DNA of 64,000 nt from Psococerastis gibbosa (taxonomy: Eukaryota > Arthropoda > Insecta > Psocodea > Psocidae), in NCBI GenBank assembly GCA_963971405.1, contig OZ020485.1, positions 18,137,065-18,201,064 of the forward strand. Reading direction: 5' to 3'. A program made the translations under genes and the position numbers. Positions 46,401 to 55,400 of the stretch are shown here, piece after piece. Each line of letters begins with the position of its first letter. Within the stretch, counting starts at the first letter, position 1. The notes beneath the pieces were generated by a model. It saw only the letters and a program-made list of their open reading frames with translations. It did not search any database and had not been told where the DNA came from.

Positions 46401-49400
46401 ACTCCCATCATCAGCAGGCATAGTCTTTAAAAAGACTATTGGTTTCAGGATGATTGCCTCATCGGTCTCAGGACTAAGCCTAATGATTGGAGAAGCACCC
46501 ATTCCCGAAACATTGCCCCCCTTGGATTCCACCAAAATTGTTCGATGACTGTGAGGCCCCTTCCCCCATAATGACATACAACAAGCAATGCAAGATAGAG
46601 ATCAAATGATGCAACTGCCCAAGTCCCGTAACGACGCAGAAAATAGAGCCAAAAATACAGGATACAAAACGCAGGACAATAGAGGCGAGACAATCCGTAC
46701 CTATATAGGTACTGTAGGAGGTAGACCTGTCAGCAACATGGTCAAGATTGATACGGTACCTCCACTTTATAAAAGAAAAGTGTACACTTCTAGGCCGTTG
46801 GGAGGTGCCTACAAATAGTTCAGGTTTGATACCTACATTCGCTATAATAAGAATGCAGTGAACTTTGGCCCCATAATAATTCATCTAGGCTAACTAACTG
46901 TTCTCACTCCTTCGCATTAATGAGGCTATTTCGGAAAGTTTCACTCTGGACATTATATAGGTGCCTTGATGAGTTTTCTCTTTATTAGGTTTGCTAATCG
47001 ACTGGAACAATAAGTTATAGTGAACTGTAAAGGGCCTTCACAATGTCCGTGTTATCGAGTTATCCCTAGTTATATGTATTATATGAAGTTAAGTTATAAC
47101 TCAGGACATGTAGGTTAGTGGTACAGACTCCGACTTTCACCCGAAAGGTTGTTGGTTCGAGTCCCAAACTTGCTACATTTTCTGGCCATGCTTCGGAGGG
47201 CATGTAAAGCAGGCGGTCCCGAGCTTTCCTAGTTGAGTGTAAGAGAGGGCTTTATAGCCCTAACTCCGCTAGGTTGGCTTAGTAATAGAACAAAAAAAGT
47301 CAATATTTATTTATTTATTAAAACTTAACTTTTTAACTTGATTTATGTATTTATTTCGGGTAAAATTTCAGAGTCCTTGTTACAACTCTACTACATGCCC
47401 CAACACATTGATACATTGATCAGTGAAAGGCAGCAGAGGAATATGCAGAGCGTTGTAGACGTGAATTCCAACAGAGCGCCAACGATCTGACAGCATTATT
47501 GATGACGGTGCTAACGAGTTTGCGAGAATATTGCGCCCATTGATTGGCGTACTGGTACTACCTACCCCCCCCCCCCCCCGCATCCATCCCCCTTCCCTCG
47601 AATACCACCCTTCTGTTATAACAACCCCCTCCCTCCGCCTGTATAAAGTTACGAGTTACGAAAGGTGCCCGATCAGAGAGTGCTTCACAACATTTGTAGG
47701 CCTACAAGCATAGCTCCATTGGCAGAGCTTGTGCCGTTGGATCTCATAATCAGGAGTAGTGGCACTGACTCTGACTCTCCCGCCAACGGTTGTTGTTTCG
47801 AGTTTCCCAAACTTGCTGCAGCAGGTAGTCCCGGATCGTCGTAGTTGAGTATAAGAGGGGACTTTATAGCTATAAGTATAAATTCGCTAGGTTGGCTTAC
47901 TAATATCCTGATGGGCTTTTTGTGGATCTATGATCACCTTTAGTGACCCATTGGTTTCTTGCCCAGTGCCAACGATCCCATGAATTTTTTGGACACTATT
48001 GCTTTTTTAATCACATTAATTTTTGGCCATTGGCAAAGTGCTACGCGTCCTTGATGTCAAACTACACCGGCTACAAGCGATTATGGATGACAAGCTGAAG
48101 TTTACCATTGACGCAATGACTACCATGACTTCAGTCACTTCACCAAGTTTGGATATGAGTAGCTAGGTTGGCTTAGCACCAGAACAAAGTAGTCATTATT
48201 TATTGCTTTCCAATTTATACATTAGTATAAGGAAAGCTTTGTGATGGTCGAAATTTTCGATTTCGAGATTTTGAGATCCCAGGAAAATTGTGGAAAAACT
48301 TTTCCATGGATTTCGATGAAATGTGATATGTAACTTTAGAAATCAATCAGTATCATAGTTATTATCTCGGGAGCATTTCTTTTATTTGGGCGAACTTTAA
48401 TTATGGCCCGGTATTACCCTCAACTAGAACAACGTCTAAAATAATTTTTGTCAAAAACGGCTCCCACTGTTTTTTTTATGCATACATATGTAAATGTATA
48501 CATACAATAGGCTTATATTGTAGTCATTATTAATGTAAACAAAACACATTAGATCGCTTTCCCTCTACAGTCCTAGACATTTTAACACTGTGCACCCGAC
48601 CTAAGTTACCTAATGGTCTCAATGACTGGAAAAAAATCAATTTAGAGTTGTATTAGTCTGAAAAATAACGCTGAATTTCAAAATCTGAAACATTGTTGCC
48701 CCCCTTAAAATTATAAATCCGCCCATGTTACCATAGCAACAATGCCAAATGACCGATATGCAGCCCTGCAGCGTAAACGCTTGGCAACGTATCATCTTAA
48801 ATAGGCTCCCAGGGCTTGAACTGTTGCCAACAACAATTCAGAAATTAAAAAAATAAAATAAAAACAATGCAGCAGCGTTTCAAACTAACCACATCCTTTT
48901 TCCTGTCGGATTAATGTATCACTTAGACTTAGGGCAAGGGCGGATACAGGCGAGGAGGGAGTGAGGAGGGGTAGCTGCCCCCCCCCCCATTTAGTAAGTC
49001 TATTGTAAGTCATTACGTTATAATTTAATCGATCCATAATTCAGTTTATTCTATTTCGGACCCACCACAACCCCCACCCCCCCCCCTCGGCAGAATCCGT
49101 CCCTGCCTTAGGGGCTTTCCCACCAACTTCCAGAAAACATATCTTGAAGTAAAAGTAATTCCTGTGCGTCGAAAATATTTTTAGAATCCTGGGGCCACCT
49201 GAAGACACGTTTCGTATGTCTAGCCATTGAAAAAAAAACTTACCAGGTGGTCTCAGGATTCAAAAGATATATTTGTGTTTTCCCATCTCTCCAACATAGA
49301 ACTGTAAGTTTACCTTTTGAATGTTTTCACGCAGAAAGTTTTCCACAAGTAGGTGGGAACTTATTACTCTGCAGGTGATTTCCTCCAATGAATTCATGTG

Positions 49401-52400
49401 CTTCTCTTTTATAACAATTATAACAAAAAAAAATTCTGTTGATTGTAGCAGGTGAGGCGTGAATGAGTCAGGTCCAGTTATAAATACCACTGTAACCACG
49501 GCCTAACACCCCCAAATTTTTACATCATCGATTGACACCGACCGTGTAGCCTTCGTTGCTGTGCCTAATTATTTTTAACCATAATAATATCTAGACAGAG
49601 ATATTTAGTAGGCTAATATATCACCATCACCTTCAGGCTCTATCCGATTCTAATTTTAAATTTGAATTAAAATTTAATCTCCAGAAAAAAAAACAATAAT
49701 TGATTATACAGCATCGCTCACCTATCAATAGAATGTAATGCAATATTTTATTTCTGGAGCGAAGTCAATCAAAAACCGGGTATAAGTTTGACATAGAGCC
49801 TGGGGCCGGCGATCTAACGCAATGGGCAATTTATTATACCTCGTTAGGAATTAATTAAGAACATTTTTTAGTTCGCTGTAGTAGCTTGTTTAAGGGTATA
49901 CATGATAGTTTCCTTATTAACTTTGTAAACCTTAGTGCAGTTTTACGTTATATTAATTATTGTAAGATATACGACCGGGTTTGGCTCACGCCATCGTCAA
50001 GTGCAAGAAAATAAACAAAACAAAAGTATGCAAGCAAAAACATATTTATATTTATTTTATTTATTATATAAAATGTCTGCAATCACGTCAATATCACCAG
50101 TACTATCACTATTAACGTCGGTGTAATTGGCGCCTTATATAGTGTTCGCAACTTGGTACCGGTGCCGGTGCCGGTACTGAGTCCCGGTACCGGACGAACA
50201 CTAGCGCCTTAGCAATTCACTAACTACAACAGTAGTTGTAGGCTACGTAGTTCTTAGACTAACTTAAAGTAGTTGTCAGTTGGTAACGTGCAACTTCATG
50301 TCACGAATATTATGGTGAATATATACTGTATTTATTTATATTTCATAATACAGTAGGCTATCCCGTTTTTAATATTTATTTTATAATTTAAAATTGTATA
50401 ATTTAAAAAGGTAACGTTAACAAAGGAGAACTACAGTACTTAAAAAGGCTTTTTCTTCGCAATATCCTCTTTGATCTTCATAGTTTCTAAATTATCAAGT
50501 AATCTACAATATGGAAAATCATAAAATCAAAGTAACGGTTTGACTGAGCGTCAGGTGTTCCTACTCCGCGTCTGTGTCCCGCTATTCTTTCTTTAAAATA
50601 CCTTCCTGTTTGCCCAGTATACATACCACCACAATTCTTGTTGTATGGTTTAGCAGACATCCCATGATTTCCTCCTTTCTCCAATTTAGGCTTACAATTA
50701 ATAAGTTGTTTACCCAACGAGTTCTCTGAATAATAACAATCGTATTCAGTGGACTACTCTCTACTGCACTCTAAAATCAGCTAGGGAGTCAGTTTCAAGT
50801 ACAAGTGAGTGGTATAGAAGCTAACAGGGCAAAGTCCACAAATTTCTGAAACTTAGTTTTTGACACCGATGGATGAGTCTGGCTGAAATCTATCAGTTGA
50901 ATTTATTATCAGAATTCAGTCATAGTCGAGCGTAAAAGTAGTTAAAAAAAATTGGGCTTCGAAGCAATCACAGGACACTCTCCTGAAAAATTAACCTTAA
51001 CCGAAATGGACTTTGCCCAGTTTGAATGAATGAATGAATGGATGAAAAAAGAAAAACGTATTTATATTAGGCGAGCTTATTCCTCGAAGGGCTACTCTAC
51101 CAGCTAACCTATTTTAGTTCACAAATTGTTATAAAAATTAATATACATTTTATCCTGCAAAAACAAAAAAACAAAATAAAAAGGGATAAAATAATAATGC
51201 AGGAAATCAGGCACTCATTTATTCACTCTCACACTTCACTCTCCAGAAACTGATGGCAGGCTGTCCTAAATCACCCCAAATTATTCTCTGTCCTCGTTTT
51301 TTCTGACAAGGAAGTCCAAAGCATAGGGGTGTTCACTGCAAAGTTTGCACTCAAGTACAATCATACAATTAATAATAGTAGATTATGCAAATACTTACAC
51401 ACTTATACAAGCGTGGGACGGTTTGTATGAATCCTAGTTCCCCTTTGTTGGGTATATTTTCAGTGATAAAACCCTCCAGTACATTCAAACAGTGAGTAAT
51501 TAGACACGCAGTATCTCTCGTTCTCGGTAATAAGTGGAAAAGAGGCGGCAGAACATCTAACTCTGACATTTTGCCGGGGTGAGGAAGATGAATGAAGCCC
51601 AAATATCTCAAACTCAACATCATTAATGCCCCTGATATTAACTCGCAACTAATTGAAACCTAACCAGGGTGAACGAATCGCCACTGGATCGATTGCCTTC
51701 AGACTTTTACCATTTATACTGCCGGCAGGCTATGAGGGACGCTCCCACCTAGTGTAACTAAAGCCATCATGTTAGCATATATAAAGTGCAATCCGAAAGA
51801 TAGTTCCCTCATTTATTTATTTAGGCATATACCTAGTATAAAGTATAAAGCTTTGCGATGGTCGAAATTTTCGATTAAGAAATCGCAACGGATGAATGTA
51901 AACAAAGCAAGAATTGCGGGAAAAGGACTGCATGGACGTCAAAGAAACCACCGGAAGGACGAATTATAAATCGGCCCCTGCGAGAGGGGAGTCCGTAGAC
52001 GGTGGAGACTGGAGAGTCATGTAATACTGACTGGAGGAGTGGAGCCAGAAGATGATGATGAAGAAGAAGAGGAACGTACCTATAAGTAGCACTAGTAGGA
52101 ATAAAGAAAGGACGACATGCTGGAAAAGTTGACGGAAGCGGGATTCTAACCCGAGTCCCCGCCTTGTTGAGGTGGTGTGCTGACCACTGCACCAAATCCA
52201 TCGTCATCTAAGTTAAGTCTCCACATCTTCCCGTACATACAGTATGTGACAATGTTGCACTCAATGCAGGTTTCAACCGATACTTTTGTATCTACTATTT
52301 TTCTAAATCCTCTAATTTCGGTTAAAGTATTCTAATTGTTGTTACATTATAACTTACGATATACATTGTAAATGTAGGAAGGCGGAAAAGCTATACTTAC

Positions 52401-55400
52401 TGGATCCTGGAGGTTGAGTAGCCATCAGCGCCGGGTGTAATACCGGATGTGACATATGACCATTTCCGTTCATGTGAGGTCTATGACCAAGATGTGGGGG
52501 TAAGTGAGGTCCTGTGGACTGGTTCATGAGATCGGGGTAGGCGGACGCAGGGTAGGTCGTCCTCCGTCCCTCGCGCCGGTTGCCGTCAATAGCCGTTTGA
52601 AGCTCCGCTTCCGTGCTCAAGTTGAACTTATTACACTCGTAATTATACAGGTACTTCATATATCTGAAAAAAAGTAATTTATAGTACAACGTATTATGGT
52701 TTGTTTGTATGTTTACCGACGCCTGCTTTCAGCATTTCTGATTTAAGAACCCCTCGATAAGCATTTATTTAGACTAACAGGTAGTCGTCCCACCGTGTTC
52801 CCCTGCCAACGCTTTGCACACACCAAGTTTGCCGCAGTTTTGAACAGGCTCTGTTCTGGTGGATTCAATAATAATAATAATAATAATAAATCGTCTTTAT
52901 TGAACAGCGTAGTTAGGGCCAGTGGCCCTTTCTTACACTAAACTGCCTTGCAACTTGGTATATGGCTGTGGGCTACCGTTGGGTATACCATGTAAAGGTA
53001 CCAGGCGAGTGGATTGTTTTGAGATATATTGTTGAGCAGCAAGTCGCACCATTACCACATGTTTTTTGCACAAAGTCAAATTTCTCATGATACATCGGTA
53101 AATGAGTGCAGAAGAAATACCACTCTACATTTAACGGCGGTTGCAAAGAAGATGTAAGAAATCGAATAAAATCTGGCTGGGCGAAGTTTCGAGACATGTC
53201 CGGGATTTTAACAGACCGAAAAATGCCAAAGAAGCTAAAAGGACGCATATACAAGCAAGTGGTGCGTCCCTGCATGGTGTATGGGTCTGAGTGCTGGGCC
53301 GTGCGAAAACGCGAAGAAGACATGATGCACGCAGCAGAAATGCGAATGCTCAGAAAATCCTGCGGTGTAACATTGAAAGACCGACGCAGAAACGAGGACA
53401 TAAGGCAGGAGATGAGAACGTGTTGCGTGCAAGAAAAACTGAGGGAAAAGAGGCTAAACTGGTGGGGACACTTACTACGTAGAGACGAAGACCACCTAGA
53501 CAAAAGAGTAATGGAACTGGAGATGCCAGGAAGAAGACTACCAGGGAGGCCGAAACTAACACTGGATAGAAAGATCGCCGAAGACATGAAAAGATTGGGG
53601 CTCTCAACTGAAGAAGCACAGGGCAGGACCATGTGGAAACGACGCTGCCGTGCCGCCGACCCTCCATGAGGAAAAGGCGTAGTAAAAGTAAAAGTAAAAG
53701 TATTTAAACATAGAGTAGCAGCTATGAAGCCGGCACTAACAACGTTTGGCCAAAGTGCTTGAAGTTGTGGCAAATTTAAGATTAATTAGGTAAAGTGTAG
53801 TGTAGTGTAGGCTAAATAATATGTATCAAAATATCTTCTTCTGGGTCACAAAACAATGATTGGTTTGCAGTGACTTCCGTCTGCTTCTCCACTCATGCCG
53901 GTCTTGAGCAGTTCTTTTCACATCCAATTATGCCCCGCTTCCCATGTGGTCCATCAAGTCTTCTAGGTACTCTTTTCTCTTATCAAAATAAAGAGAAACA
54001 TTTCATAAAAAGAGGTTCTATGAGAAATCTTTCCTTTGAAAGAGTTATTTTAATATTGGAGGTGTTCGATTCTCTTAATTTCCTGCAATTTTGTGTTTAT
54101 ACAACAGTGCACACTGTTATATAAATTGAAAACTATCTTATAGAAAATCCGAGCTGGAGGAAATAAATACTGACGTGATTTGCGCTGCGCATCTCTATAC
54201 TTATCATATGGAGGGAAGTGCAGTTCAATTTTAAGTGGCAACCCTGTTCTGTCCCTATCTCTCGACTAGTCTCCATACTAAAAGATTTGCATCTTGGTGA
54301 CAAAGTCGCAACGAGTAAATCTGCCATTGAATAAGTAAGTGCTGACAAGTTGGTCAACAGAAGAAAAAGATGAAAATTTTGAAATTTACCATCGCGGCAA
54401 GCCGACAACGCATATGGATTGAATCCAGATGAATTAAATTCTCCTAGACGCGAGCAATAACTGAAAGTCAAATTTATTTTACGATTTGCAGTTTGGCGAC
54501 AAAGCAGCGGCATGTATATTTAGCCCATCAATCACTGAGTCCTGTGTCACACAGTCTTTATTCCACATCTAAAATTAATAGGAATAACATCATTTGGCGT
54601 ACGAAATCGAAGTCGCGCTCCCCTGCCAAAGTAAATACCCTCAATGACTGATCTCTACATCATAAGCACCTTGTCGGACGATATCATTTGCGACTGCGAC
54701 AAAAGGGTAAGCGCTCATGCTTACTTGCTTTCTTATTTATCTGTTATTATTATTAAATTAAAGTTTTAGTTCGCTGGGCACGCAGGCCTTATTAGGTAAC
54801 CCATTGAAAAGCTCAAAAAAATACCCTGAAGTAGGTACAATAGACATCATTTATAAATTAATTGGAACTTTTTACTTCGAGGTCCAAGGAAGTGATCTCG
54901 TGAAGCGAGTTACTCCGAGCAGAGTCAGGTAGAGAAAGAGAAGCATTCAAGGTGCTTATGCCCATAGCTTTGTGAATGAGGGATATTCACAAAGTATTGC
55001 TCATCCTGTTGGCGGTACCATTTGCTTTTAGTGTCATTCAGTCATCATAAACACCTAGTCGGACGATATCGCTTACCAGTGTCACAAAATAATTAACGGT
55101 GTACTAGTGATTCCGTACATGCTTAGGCTATACATGCTGTTTTATTTATCTATTAGTGTACCTAGGTAATTCATAATTTTTGAGTGATTCCAAATATTTA
55201 TGTTAAATAACTTATTTTCAGCCGCATCGTTTTTCACTTTTAGTCAGAGCCTTAGCTCCAACTTACAATTAATGTATAAAAGTACCAAAAATAGTTTGAG
55301 CTGTTATTGAGGAAATTTTTTTAAACCGTTTTAGGGTAGCATTTCTGATAGCTGAGGTGTAGACGTCCTAAAATCGATATTAACTCTGAAATTTGACTTA

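Noticed and set aside
52973-53773. 266-codon minus-strand frame
   Set aside because: Antisense shadow of the RTE LINE, which has all the recognisable motifs on the plus strand.
54133-54513. 126-codon minus-strand frame in the ARID3 intron
   Set aside because: No domain, no matching splice phase with ARID3 exons, low-complexity composition.
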